Shown here: positions 26,007 to 34,466 of the stretch, in pieces
Position numbering within the stretch: position 1 is the first letter of the stretch
How the letters are laid out: the number at the start of each line of letters is the position of its first letter
NCBI GenBank assembly: GCA_024711125.1
Contig: JANJTM010000025.1
Span: forward strand, 1-64,000
Source of the DNA: Rhodothermales bacterium
GTDB lineage: Bacteria; Bacteroidota; Rhodothermia; Rhodothermales; UBA10348
DNA: 64,000 nt
Direction: 5' to 3'
Notes under the pieces: generated by a model
The model's database searches: none
The model's input: only the letters and a program-made list of their open reading frames with translations
What the model was told of the DNA's origin: nothing
Translations under genes and position numbers: made by a program

Positions 26007-27710
26007 TCAGTAGCCGGCCGATCGGGCGTCGAATGCCCGCGAGTCGGCGGCGCCGTACCGGATGCCCGATTCCGGGTCGATCCAGATGCCGTGCGCGTGG
26101 CCCTGCTGTCGATAGAACCAGACGTCGTGCCCCATCATGCGGTACAGGCGGATCGTGTCGGGCGAGAAGCCGGGCGACTCCATGCGCGTGCGATCCGGGA
26201 GCCACTGGTGGTGGATGCGCGGTGCTTCGACCGCTTCGGCCACGTTCATGCCGTGGTCGATCATGTTGAGGATCACCTGGAGCGTGGTGTTGATGATCGT
26301 GCGGCCGCCCGGGCTTCCGATCACGAGCCATGGTCTGCCGTCCTTCGCAACGATCGTGGGCGTCATGGACGAGAGCATGCGCTGGCCGGGCCGGACGAGG
26401 TTGGCGTTCGTTCCGATCGTGCCGTCGCTCGTGGTGCGGCCCGGGATCGCGTTGAAATCGCCCATCTCGTTGTTGAGAAGGAATCCCGTCCCGTCGGCCA
26501 CCAGGCGCGAGCCGTAGCCGTATTCCAGCGTGTACGTGAGCGAAACGGCGTTGCCGTCGGCGTCGACGACCGAAAAATGCGTGGTCTCCTCGCTCTCGTG
26601 CGCCAGGTAGGCCGACGAGAATGCCGAGGAATCGCTGGGGGAGGCGGCAAAGAGGTCGATCCCCGCGCGCAGGCGGGCCGCGTATTCCTTCGAGATCAGC
26701 CGGTCGATCGGCATGTCGGGATTGAACGCGGGGTCGCCGATATGCTCAGCCCGATCGGCGAACGCGCGGCGCATGGCCTCGGTCAGCAGGTGCAGGTATT
26801 GCGCCGAGTTGTGCCCGGCTTCCGCCAGGTCGAAGCCCTCGAGGATGTTGAGCATCTCGGCGATCGCGATGCCCCCGGAGCTCGGCGGAGCCATGCCGTA
26901 GACGTCGTATCCGCGGTAGGTCGCGTGGATCGGCGGCTGCTCCACGGCGTGGTAGGCCGCCATGTCGGCCTCGGTGATGATCCCGCCGTGCTTGCGCATC
27001 CAGTCGGCGAGCAGGCGGGCGGTCTCGCCCGTGTAGAACCCGTCGCGGCCGTGGTCACGCACGCGCTCGAGCACGCCGGCCAGGTCGGGCTGGCGGAAGG
27101 TCTCCCCGGGCTCGTACAGGTCGGTGCCGTTCTTCAGGAACGCCTTCCGCGTACCCTCGAACAGGGGGCGATCGTTCCGCTGGAGGCCGCGGAGGAAGCC
27201 CTGCATGTCCCACGTGGACGGGAATCCGTCGCGGGCGAGGCGCACGGCGGGCTCCACGAGGTCACGCCACGGGAGCTTTCCGAGACGCTGGTGGGCGAGC
27301 CAGAGTCCGGCTACGGTGCCCGGCACGCCCACCGACAGCGGGCCCTCGTGGTTCGAGTCGTCGACGATCTCCCCGTCCTCGCCGAGGTACATGCGTTCGT
27401 GGGCCGCCGCCGGCGCCTTCTCGCGGAAGTTGAAGGTCGTCGTGTGCCCGTCGGCTCCGTGGTAGACGAGGAAGCCCCCTCCGCCGACGTTGCCCGCGAC
27501 GGGATACACGACCGCGAGAGCGAAAGCCGTCGCGATCGAGGCGTCGACGGCGTTGCCGCCCTGCTTCAGGATGTCCCGACCGACCTCGGAGGCCAGGTAG
27601 TGACTGGTCACCACCATACCTTTGCGCGCCGGCGCGGGCGTGCGTCCCGACTGCGCGACAGCCGGAGTTACGAGGAGGAGGACGGCGAGGAGCGCGGCGA
27701 GGCGACGCAT
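26007..27710 (-). CDS. ggt: Gamma-glutamyltransferase
   Basis: A 567-residue periplasmic Ntn-hydrolase that cleaves glutathione and other gamma-glutamyl compounds. The signal peptide is LAALLAVLLLVTPAVAQ. The conserved start of the large subunit (GMVVTSHYLASEVGRDILKQ, GGNAVDASIA) is present. Self-cleavage is expected before T376 in the EETTHFSVVD motif, which becomes the nucleophile of the small subunit. The later family segments (NNEMGDF, MLSSMTPTIV, SPGGRTIINTTLQVI) are intact. Length is usual. A TATATTTC box lies about 25 bp upstream of the start. It precedes the oligopeptidase gene on the same strand. Confidence 0.96.
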   Translation of the reverse strand: MRRLAALLAVLLLVTPAVAQSGRTPAPARKGMVVTSHYLASEVGRDILKQGGNAVDASIATAFALAVVYPVAGNVGGGGFLVYHGADGHTTTFNFREKAPAAAHERMYLGEDGEIVDDSNHEGPLSVGVPGTVAGLWLAHQRLGKLPWRDLVEPAVRLARDGFPSTWDMQGFLRGLQRNDRPLFEGTRKAFLKNGTDLYEPGETFRQPDLAGVLERVRDHGRDGFYTGETARLLADWMRKHGGIITEADMAAYHAVEQPPIHATYRGYDVYGMAPPSSGGIAIAEMLNILEGFDLAEAGHNSAQYLHLLTEAMRRAFADRAEHIGDPAFNPDMPIDRLISKEYAARLRAGIDLFAASPSDSSAFSSAYLAHESEETTHFSVVDADGNAVSLTYTLEYGYGSRLVADGTGFLLNNEMGDFNAIPGRTTSDGTIGTNANLVRPGQRMLSSMTPTIVAKDGRPWLVIGSPGGRTIINTTLQVILNMIDHGMNVAEAVEAPRIHHQWLPDRTRMESPGFSPDTIRLYRMMGHDVWFYRQQGHAHGIWIDPESGIRYGAADSRAFDARSAGY

Positions 27711-27735
27711 GGCGGGTTCGGGCGTGTGACGGCCC

Positions 27736-27743
27736 GAAATATA
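27736..27743 (-). promoter_or_regulatory. Candidate -10 (-7) element of ggt
   Basis: On the minus strand the bases read TATATTTC followed by GG, close to the Bacteroidota TAnnTTTG consensus, 25 bp from the ggt start codon. No convincing upstream -33/-35 box was seen. Confidence 0.35.
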
Positions 27744-27856
27744 GCCGACGCGCGGCGTTCGTACGCCCCCATGGCGTGTTCACGCCCTCGGTTGACGCGT
27801 GCTCCGGCATCTCGGGATCACAGGCGTCGGCTCTGGACTGGATCGACCGCGATGAC

Positions 27857-28055
27857 GGGCGCCGAACGTCCAATTGGGGCCGAAACAGAAGCACGACGTC
27901 CTCAAATCGGGGGCCGACCTTCGATTCGGGGTCGAAATCGAAGCACGACGTCCTCAAATCGGGCGCCGAACTTCGATTCGGGGCCGAAATAGAAGCGAGA
28001 CCTCCTCCAAACAGGCGCCGGACTTCCATCCGCGGTCGGAATCGAACGAACGCGT
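27857..28055. repeat. 52-bp tandem repeat array (three full copies plus partial ends)
   Basis: This array occupies the middle of a 454-bp gene-free gap (27711-28164). Full units run 27876-27927, 27928-27979 and 27980-28031; a 5' partial unit (27857-27875, GGGCGCCGAACGTCC...) and a 3' partial unit (28032-28055) flank them. Each unit has a GGGGyCGAAA start, a middle AAGCACGACGTCCTC and an end GCCGAmCTTCGATTC; unit 3 is the most diverged. Units are contiguous with no unique spacers, so it is not CRISPR. The unit length is not a multiple of three, which argues against a coding repeat. The remainder of the gap holds only the ggt promoter region. Confidence 0.85.
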
Positions 28056-28164
28056 GATCTTTCGCCGACGGCAGGCGCGCCTGGCGGCATGCGCCCGTGA
28101 CCGGTGAGACCCCGTGGCGGCCGATCCGGACGCAGGCAACCAGCCCACGGAGTGCGGACCAGCC

Positions 28165-29181
28165 CTAGTGGATCAGCCGCCCCGTTGGATCGGGACTCCA
28201 GGACTGCAGCGTCTTGACGTAGTTGGCGCGCTCGAAGGCGGCCGGCTCGGCGACGTGCTGCTGGCTCATCGAGCCCTGCATCTGCCGGACGGAATCGTAC
28301 TCGCGTTCCTCCATCCAGAAGCGCAGTGCCTCGAGGATCTCCTGCAGGCGACCGATACCGTTGGCGAGGAGTTCCGAAGCGAGCATCGTGACCTTGGCGC
28401 CCGCCATGAGGCCCTTGAGCACGTCCTCGAACGTGTGCACGCCGGAGGTGAGCGCGAAATCGACGGGGATCCGGCCGTAGAGGATCGCGATCCAGCGCAG
28501 CGGGAGCCGCAGTTCGTCGGAAGACGACAGTACGAGGCGCGGCGCCACCGACAGGTCGTCGAGATCGAAATCCGGCTGGTAGAACCGGTTGAACAGCACC
28601 AGGCCCCGGGCTCCCGATTCGGAAAGGCGCAGGGCCATGTTCGGAATCGACGAGAAGAACGGGCTGAGCTTGACCGCGACCGGGATGCTGACCGAGCGGG
28701 CCACGTCGGTCACGACATCCTGGTACATCTGCTCGACCGATTCCCCCGTAAGCAGCGGTTCGGTCGGCACGTAGTAGATGTTGAGTTCGAGGGCGTCGGC
28801 GCCGGCCTGCTCGATCTGCTTCGCGAACCCGGTCCATCCGCCGGTCGACACCCCGTTCAGGCTGCCGATGATCGGAATGTCGACCGACTCCTTCGCCGAA
28901 CGGATGTGCTCGAGGTACGCGTCCGGCCCCACATCGTACGTCCCGGCGTCGGGGAAGTACGACAGCGCCTCGGAGAAACTCTCGGCCCCGTAGGTCAGGA
29001 AGTGGTCGAGTTCGAGGCTCTGCTGCGTGAGCTGCTCCTCGAACAGCGAATGCATCACGACCGCCCCGGCGCCCGCGTCCTCCATCTTGCGGATGGTGTG
29101 TACCGAGTGCGACAGGGGAGAGGCCGACGGCACGAGCGGGTTGCGCAGCGTGAGTCCGAGGTAGGAAGTGCTCAGATCCAT
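28165..29181 (-). CDS. Dihydroorotate dehydrogenase-like flavoprotein
   Basis: A 338-residue TIM-barrel flavoprotein of the dihydroorotate dehydrogenase-like group often found beside nifJ-type PFOR genes. It begins [20 protein letters not shown] and contains [20 protein letters not shown] and [17 protein letters not shown], the phosphate/FMN-binding part of the barrel. The true PyrD role is doubtful because the catalytic loop differs and because this subgroup tracks with pyruvate:ferredoxin oxidoreductase rather than pyrimidine genes. It lies 51 bp downstream of nifJ on the same strand, so co-transcription is likely. Confidence 0.88.
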   Translation of the reverse strand: MDLSTSYLGLTLRNPLVPSASPLSHSVHTIRKMEDAGAGAVVMHSLFEEQLTQQSLELDHFLTYGAESFSEALSYFPDAGTYDVGPDAYLEHIRSAKESVDIPIIGSLNGVSTGGWTGFAKQIEQAGADALELNIYYVPTEPLLTGESVEQMYQDVVTDVARSVSIPVAVKLSPFFSSIPNMALRLSESGARGLVLFNRFYQPDFDLDDLSVAPRLVLSSSDELRLPLRWIAILYGRIPVDFALTSGVHTFEDVLKGLMAGAKVTMLASELLANGIGRLQEILEALRFWMEEREYDSVRQMQGSMSQQHVAEPAAFERANYVKTLQSWSPDPTGRLIH

Positions 29182-29232
29182 GACGGTTCGATCAATACGT
29201 GGGCTGGATACGCTTCGGGTTTGGGGCAGGGC

Positions 29233-32200
29233 TCATTCTCCCGACGTGGGAGGACGCTTGGGCGCGAAGCCGGGCGGAAGCGTGGGCCTGGCCGTACCGG
29301 GCGGCACGGCGGCCGCCGGAGCCGGAGCGCCGGGCGGCAGGGTCGGACCCGGGCGCTGCGGCGCCGCGGTCGCATCGGCGGTCGACGCCATGCGCTCGTA
29401 ATTGCGCCTGCGCTCGTTCACGAGGTCCTGCGCCTCGTTGAGGAATGCCTCGGCCGCCTCGGGCTGCATCTGGCGCAGCATCTTGTACCGCCCCTCGTTG
29501 TAGAAATACTCCCGGAGCGGAAGGCTGGGTGCCTTGGAGTCGAGCTGGAAGGGATTCTGCCCTTCCTTCTTCCGGCGCGGGTCGAACCGGTAGAGCGGCC
29601 AGTGCCCCGAGAGCACGGCCCGCTCCTGTTGGTCGAGTCCCTTCGCCATGTCGATGCCGTGCGCGATGCAGTGGCTGTAGGCGATGACGATCGAGGGCCC
29701 GTCGTACTCCTCCGCCTCGCGGATGGCCTTGATGGTCTGGTTCTCGTCGCCGCCCATCGCGATCTGCGCCACGTAGACGTAGCCGTACGACATCGCGAGC
29801 AGGCCGAGGTCCTTCTTCGGCGTGGGTTTGCCTCCCGCCGCGAACTTGGCGACCGCGCCCAGGCCGGTGGCCTTGGACGCCTGTCCGCCCGTGTTCGAGT
29901 AGACCTCGGTGTCCATCACGAGGATGTTGACGTTCCGGCCGCTGGCCAGGACGTGGTCCAGCCCTCCGAACCCGATGTCGTAGGCCCATCCGTCGCCGCC
30001 GACGATCCAGACGACCTTGCGCACGAACGCGTCGGCGAGGCCCAGGAGGTCCTTCGCGTCGGGCTCCGCGCGGCCCGCCAGCGCGGCCTTGAGCGCCTCG
30101 ACCCGGGCGCGCTGCTTGTCGATGGCCGCGTCGTCCTCCTGCCGGGCGCCGAGCAGGCCGTCCACCAGCTTCGCGTCGAGCGTCGGGCGCAGCCGTTCCA
30201 GCAACTCGCGGGCGTATTCGACCTGCTTGTCGACCGCGAGGCGCATTCCGAGCCCGAATTCCGCGTTGTCCTCGAAGAGCGAGTTGGCCCACGCGGGTCC
30301 GCGGCCTGCCTTGTTGAACGACCAGGGCGTGGTCGGAAGGTTGCCCCCGTAGATCGACGAGCATCCGGTCGCGTTGGCGACGATCATGCGCTCGCCGTAG
30401 AGCTGCGAGAGGAGCTTCAGGTACGGCGTCTCGCCGCAGCCCGCGCATGCGCCCGAGAACTCGAAGAGCGGCTGGAGGAGCTGCACGTCCTTGACCTTGG
30501 CGAACTTGAGGTCGTGGGAGTCACCGTCGCCGCCTGCGCCGTACCGCGGCACTTCCGGAAGGCCGAGGAAGAAGTCCCAGTTGGCCCGCTCCTGCTCGCG
30601 GATCGGAAGCTGCTCGGCCATGTTGAGCGCCTTGCGGCCCACGCGGGACTTGTCCTTGGCGGGGCAGATCTCGACGCAGAGCTGGCAGCCCGTGCAGTCC
30701 TCGACCGCCACCTGGAGCGTGTATTTCTGGCCCTTGAATTCGCGCCACGAGGCGTCGGCCGTCTTGAACGCGGCCGGCGCGCCGGCGAGGTCGCTCTCGG
30801 ACGCCACCTTGCCGCGGATGACCGCGTGCGGGCACACGAACACGCACTTTCCGCACTGGATGCAGAGATCCGGCTCCCAGACCGGCACTTCCAGCGCGAG
30901 GTTGCGCTTCTCCCACTGCGTGGTGCCGCTCGGCCAGACGCCGTCGACGGGGATTGCGCTGACCGGCAGGTCGTCTCCGAGCCCGGCGATGATCGGGGCG
31001 GTCACGCGCTGCACGAAATCGGGAGCGTCGGCGGGCACCGGCGGAACGACGCGGCGGGTCGAATCGGCCCGCGCCGGGATCCTGACCTCGTGGAGGTGGG
31101 CGAGTGCGGCATCGACGGCCGCGTTGTTCTGGTCGACGACGGCCTTTCCGCGCTTTCCGTACGTCTTCTTGATGGCGAGCTTGATCTTGTCGATCGCTTC
31201 CTCGCGCGGAAGGATGCCCGAGAGCGCGAAGAAGCACGTCTGCATGATCGTGTTCATGCGGCCGCCGAGCCCCGCGTCCTGCGCGACCTGGTAGCCGTCG
31301 ATCACGTAGAACCGGAGCTTCAGATCGATGATGCGCTGCTGCACCGACAGCGGCAGCATCCCCCAGACCTCGTCCGGCCCGTAGGGCGAGTTCAGCAGGA
31401 AGGTCGCGCCGGGTTCGGCCATCTCCAGCGTGTCATAGCGCTCCATGAAGCCGAACTGGTGCACGGCGACGAAATTGGCCGTGCGGATCAGGTAGGTCGA
31501 GCGGATCGGACGCGGTCCGAAACGCAGGTGCGAGACCGTCCGGGCGCCGGACTTCTTCGAGTCGTAGACGAAGTAGCCCTGCGCGAAGAAGTCGGTCTCC
31601 TCGCCGATGATCTTGATCGAGTTCTTGTTCGCGCCCACCGTGCCGTCGGCGCCCAGGCCCCAGAAGACGGCCCGCTTGACTTCGGGCGGCTCGATCGTGA
31701 ACGCGGCGTCCCACGCGAGGTCCGAGTTCGAGACGTCGTCGCGGATGCCCACGGTGAAGTGGTTCTTCGGGCGTTCCGCCGCCAGGTTGTCGTAGACGGC
31801 CCGGACCATTGCCGGGGTGAATTCCTTCGAGGAGAGGCCGTAGCGGCCGCTCACGACGCGGGGCATCGAGCGGAAGGGCGCTTCGCCTTCGCCGAGCATC
31901 TCGCCGATGGCCGTCAGCACGTCCTGGTAGAGCGGTTCGCCGGCCGCCCCGGGTTCCTTGGTGCGGTCGAGTACGGCGATGCTGCGCACCGAGGCGGGCA
32001 GGGCCGCGACGAAGTGGCGGGCCGAGAACGGGCGGAAGAGACGGATCTTGACGAGTCCGACCTTCTCGCCGCGCGCCGCGAGCCATTCGACGGTCTCCTC
32101 GACGGTCTCCGCGCCGGAGCCCATCAGCACGATCACGCGCTCGGCGTCGGGCGCGCCGACGTAGTCGAAGAGGCGGTAGCGGCGGCCGACGAGGCCGGCG

Positions 32201-32949
32201 AAGCGGTCCATGACCGACTGCACGGCATCCGGCGTCGCGGCGTAGTAGGGGTTGGCCGATTCGCGGCCCTGGAAATAGACGTCCGGATTCTGGGCCGTTC
32301 CGCGGATCGTGGGCCGTTCGGGCGTCAGGGCCCTGGCCCGGTGGGCCCGGACCGCGTCCATCGGGATCATCGCCCGGATGTCGTCCTCCGTGAGCAGTTC
32401 GATCTTCTGCAGCTCGTGGGACGTGCGGAAGCCGTCGAACACGTGCAGGAACGGGAGCCGGGTCTCGAGGGTGGCGACCTGCGAGATCAGCGAGAAGTCC
32501 ATCACCTCCTGGACCGAGTTGCCGAACAGCATGGCCCAGCCGGTCGAGCGGGCCGACATGACGTCGGAATGGTCGCCGAAGATCGACAGCGCCTGCGCGG
32601 CCAGCGAGCGGGCCGCGATGTGGAAGACCGTCGGGGTGAGCTCGCCCGCGATCTTGTACATGTTCGGAATCATCAGGAGCAGGCCCTGGCTCGCCGTGAA
32701 CGTCGTCGTCAGGGATCCGGCCTGCAGCGCCCCGTGCACCGCACCTGCGGCCCCGCCCTCGGCCTGCATCTCGATGACGCGCGGCACCGTGCCCCAGATG
32801 TTGCGGGCCGATTCCGCGCTCCACTGGTCGGCGAACTCGCCCATCGGGGAGGCCGGGGTGATCGGGTAGATGGCGATGACTTCGTTCGTGCGATAGGCAA
32901 CGTAGGCGGCGGCCTCGTTGCCGTCCATCGTGGCGAGCGGACGCGACAT
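29233..32949 (-). CDS. nifJ: Pyruvate:ferredoxin (flavodoxin) oxidoreductase
   Basis: A single-chain PFOR of 1238 residues that converts pyruvate and CoA to acetyl-CoA, CO2 and reduced ferredoxin/flavodoxin. The N-terminal domain starts MSRPLATMDGNEAAAYVAYR with IYPITPASPMGE. Two 4Fe-4S motifs are near residues 695 (CIQCGKCVFVCP) and 750 (CTGCQLCVEICP); a further cluster is served by CAGCGETPY, and the thiamine-diphosphate site is near 985 (VGGDGWAYDIGFGGLDHVL). ATG 32949 is the family start; the frame is open far upstream by chance. Most PFORs are about 1170-1200 residues; the excess is a Pro/Ala-rich tail of about 50 residues with repeated TLPPG. The DHOD-like gene follows. Confidence 0.97.
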   Translation of the reverse strand: MSRPLATMDGNEAAAYVAYRTNEVIAIYPITPASPMGEFADQWSAESARNIWGTVPRVIEMQAEGGAAGAVHGALQAGSLTTTFTASQGLLLMIPNMYKIAGELTPTVFHIAARSLAAQALSIFGDHSDVMSARSTGWAMLFGNSVQEVMDFSLISQVATLETRLPFLHVFDGFRTSHELQKIELLTEDDIRAMIPMDAVRAHRARALTPERPTIRGTAQNPDVYFQGRESANPYYAATPDAVQSVMDRFAGLVGRRYRLFDYVGAPDAERVIVLMGSGAETVEETVEWLAARGEKVGLVKIRLFRPFSARHFVAALPASVRSIAVLDRTKEPGAAGEPLYQDVLTAIGEMLGEGEAPFRSMPRVVSGRYGLSSKEFTPAMVRAVYDNLAAERPKNHFTVGIRDDVSNSDLAWDAAFTIEPPEVKRAVFWGLGADGTVGANKNSIKIIGEETDFFAQGYFVYDSKKSGARTVSHLRFGPRPIRSTYLIRTANFVAVHQFGFMERYDTLEMAEPGATFLLNSPYGPDEVWGMLPLSVQQRIIDLKLRFYVIDGYQVAQDAGLGGRMNTIMQTCFFALSGILPREEAIDKIKLAIKKTYGKRGKAVVDQNNAAVDAALAHLHEVRIPARADSTRRVVPPVPADAPDFVQRVTAPIIAGLGDDLPVSAIPVDGVWPSGTTQWEKRNLALEVPVWEPDLCIQCGKCVFVCPHAVIRGKVASESDLAGAPAAFKTADASWREFKGQKYTLQVAVEDCTGCQLCVEICPAKDKSRVGRKALNMAEQLPIREQERANWDFFLGLPEVPRYGAGGDGDSHDLKFAKVKDVQLLQPLFEFSGACAGCGETPYLKLLSQLYGERMIVANATGCSSIYGGNLPTTPWSFNKAGRGPAWANSLFEDNAEFGLGMRLAVDKQVEYARELLERLRPTLDAKLVDGLLGARQEDDAAIDKQRARVEALKAALAGRAEPDAKDLLGLADAFVRKVVWIVGGDGWAYDIGFGGLDHVLASGRNVNILVMDTEVYSNTGGQASKATGLGAVAKFAAGGKPTPKKDLGLLAMSYGYVYVAQIAMGGDENQTIKAIREAEEYDGPSIVIAYSHCIAHGIDMAKGLDQQERAVLSGHWPLYRFDPRRKKEGQNPFQLDSKAPSLPLREYFYNEGRYKMLRQMQPEAAEAFLNEAQDLVNERRRNYERMASTADATAAPQRPGPTLPPGAPAPAAAVPPGTARPTLPPGFAPKRPPTSGE

Positions 32950-33190
32950 GGGGGGTCTGTGAGGAAAGCGAAGGGAAAGCGGGATCCCGACTCGGCGGGC
33001 AGCCTCCGTCGGCGCGTACCGGGCGGAGGATGCCCAAAGGAACGCGACCGGGGGCACGACCCGCGAAAGGTCGATTCCGAGGATCCCCGTAGGGAACGGA
33101 CGGCAAGCCGCGTGGGGGATTTGCCCACAGGGTTTGCAGGTGCCGGCGTACGCGATCGGGCAGAGCATAACGCGCCGTGTCAACCGGTCT

Positions 33191-33219
33191 TGCAGGCGAT
33201 GACGCAGTGCGTTATCTTC
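33191..33219 (+). promoter_or_regulatory. Candidate promoter of the PHA-regulator-like gene
   Basis: TTGCAG (33191-33196) and TATCTT (33214-33219) are exactly 17 bp apart, 57 bp before the start codon, and the -10 box continues as CG. It lies in the 327-bp divergent gap 32950-33276 between nifJ and this gene; I see no other recognisable feature in that gap. Confidence 0.4.
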
Positions 33220-33276
33220 GTGCGGAACCCGTGTTGTGCGACCACCCGGCCGTGCGACGGACGGACTCCCCGCGCC

Positions 33277-33744
33277 ATGGACCGCATCATCAAGCGATAC
33301 GAGAACCGCAAGCTCTACGACACGGAGGCCAGCGCCTACGTGTCGCTCGCGGGAATCGGCGAGTTGGTGCGCGAGGGGCACACGGTAAGCGTCGTCGACA
33401 ACGCGACCGGGGAGGACCTCACGGTGCAGACGCTGACGCAGGTCATCCTGGAAGAGGGGCGGCAGGGACGCGGAGCCCTGTCGTCGGACCTGCTGCACGG
33501 ACTGCTGAGGCGCGGTAGCGAGGCCATCGAGAATCGCGTCAGTTCGATCCGCCACGGGGTGGACGACCTCGTGCAGTCGTCGGTGCGCAGGGTACAGACC
33601 TTCCTGGCGCGGCCCGAACCGGAAGAACTGCGCCAGTTGAGGGATCAGTTGGGTCGGCTTGAGGAAATGCTGGCCCGCATGCTCGAAACCGATGCCAGGC
33701 GGGCGGGTGACGTTCCGCCGGATCCGCCCGTGGAGGGTAGTTGA
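33277..33744 (+). CDS. PHA synthesis regulator-like DNA-binding protein (PhaR N-terminal type)
   Basis: A 155-residue protein beginning with the polyhydroxyalkanoate-accumulation regulator DNA-binding domain: RIIKRYENRKLYDTEASAYV then LAGIGELVREG and VVDNATGEDLTVQTLTQVI, almost the full consensus. PhaR proteins repress phasin genes and leave DNA when PHA granules form. After residue 75 it is a charged, likely coiled-coil segment (LRQLRDQLGRLEEMLARML) instead of the usual PhaR C-terminal repeats. The next gene, 4 bp on, encodes a phasin-like protein. No PHA synthase is in the window, so the actual granule type is unproven. Confidence 0.9.
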   Translation: MDRIIKRYENRKLYDTEASAYVSLAGIGELVREGHTVSVVDNATGEDLTVQTLTQVILEEGRQGRGALSSDLLHGLLRRGSEAIENRVSSIRHGVDDLVQSSVRRVQTFLARPEPEELRQLRDQLGRLEEMLARMLETDARRAGDVPPDPPVEGS

Positions 33745-33748
33745 ACCC

Positions 33749-34444
33749 ATGAAAGACGAACCGAAACCCATGGACTGGAAGCACCTTCCCGAGGACCTGG
33801 GCCGCCGGACCCGGGAACTGTGGTCGGCCTCGCTCGGATTGGCCGCCGCTGCCGAAGAGCGCGGGGAGGAGCTGCTGCGCGCCCTGCGCGGGGACCGCTC
33901 CGCACTGGTCGACGAATGGCAGGCGCGCTCCACGCGCGCCCTCGACGATCTCCAGAAAGAGGCCAACAAGGCCTTCGACGGCCTGGTGCATCGAGGGGAG
34001 CGGCTCCAGGAGGATTCGCTCCGTTTCGTGGAGCAGACGGCAAAGGACCTTTCGGCCGGTCCGCGGGCGGTAGCCCGGGACGTGGAGAAGGCGGTCGACC
34101 GGGCGGTCGGCGCCGCCCTCCACCGGCTCGACGTACCGAGCCGGAAAGACCTGGAGCGCCTGGCCGACCGCGTGGAACGCCTTACGCGGGAGGTCACGAG
34201 GCTCGCGGCGCGAATGGAAGGTGTATCGGACGAGACCCGGCCCGTATTCGAGGTCGCCTCGGAGGGCGACGGTTGGGTCGTCCGGGAGTCGGGCACCGCG
34301 GTCGTCCTCGACCGCGCCGGCAACAAGGGCGAGGCCGTACGCATGGCGCGTGAGCGCGCGCGGGCCTCGGCGCCTTCGGAACTTCGCATCCTTCGTCTCG
34401 ACGGCTCGGTGCAGGACGTCAACCACTACGAGCCGATGACCTGA
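33749..34444 (+). CDS. Phasin-like coiled-coil protein with C-terminal DUF2188 domain
   Basis: A 231-residue protein. Residues 1-155 are helical and charged with heptad-like spacing (SASLGLAAAAEERGEELLRA, RLADRVERLTREVTRLAARM), similar in style to phasin/PhaE-type granule proteins. Residues 165-228 form a DUF2188 domain (GWVVRESGTAVVLDRAGNKG, AVRMARERARA, RILRLDGSVQDVNHY). The ATG at 33749 follows the PhaR-like stop by 4 bp and opens a sensible hydrophilic N-terminus; upstream in-frame codons overlap the previous gene. The pairing with a PhaR-like regulator supports a granule-surface role, but there is no direct evidence of PHA. Confidence 0.78.
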   Translation: MKDEPKPMDWKHLPEDLGRRTRELWSASLGLAAAAEERGEELLRALRGDRSALVDEWQARSTRALDDLQKEANKAFDGLVHRGERLQEDSLRFVEQTAKDLSAGPRAVARDVEKAVDRAVGAALHRLDVPSRKDLERLADRVERLTREVTRLAARMEGVSDETRPVFEVASEGDGWVVRESGTAVVLDRAGNKGEAVRMARERARASAPSELRILRLDGSVQDVNHYEPMT

Positions 34445-34466
34445 CGCCGGACATCCGCATACCGTC

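Noticed and set aside
27857-28055. CRISPR array
   Set aside because: The 52-bp units are directly contiguous with no unique spacers, and no cas genes are nearby.
28114-33744. A 1876-codon open frame on the plus strand
   Set aside because: It is antisense to the DHOD-like gene and nifJ; only its last 155 codons form a real protein. Long open antisense frames are expected in such GC-rich DNA.
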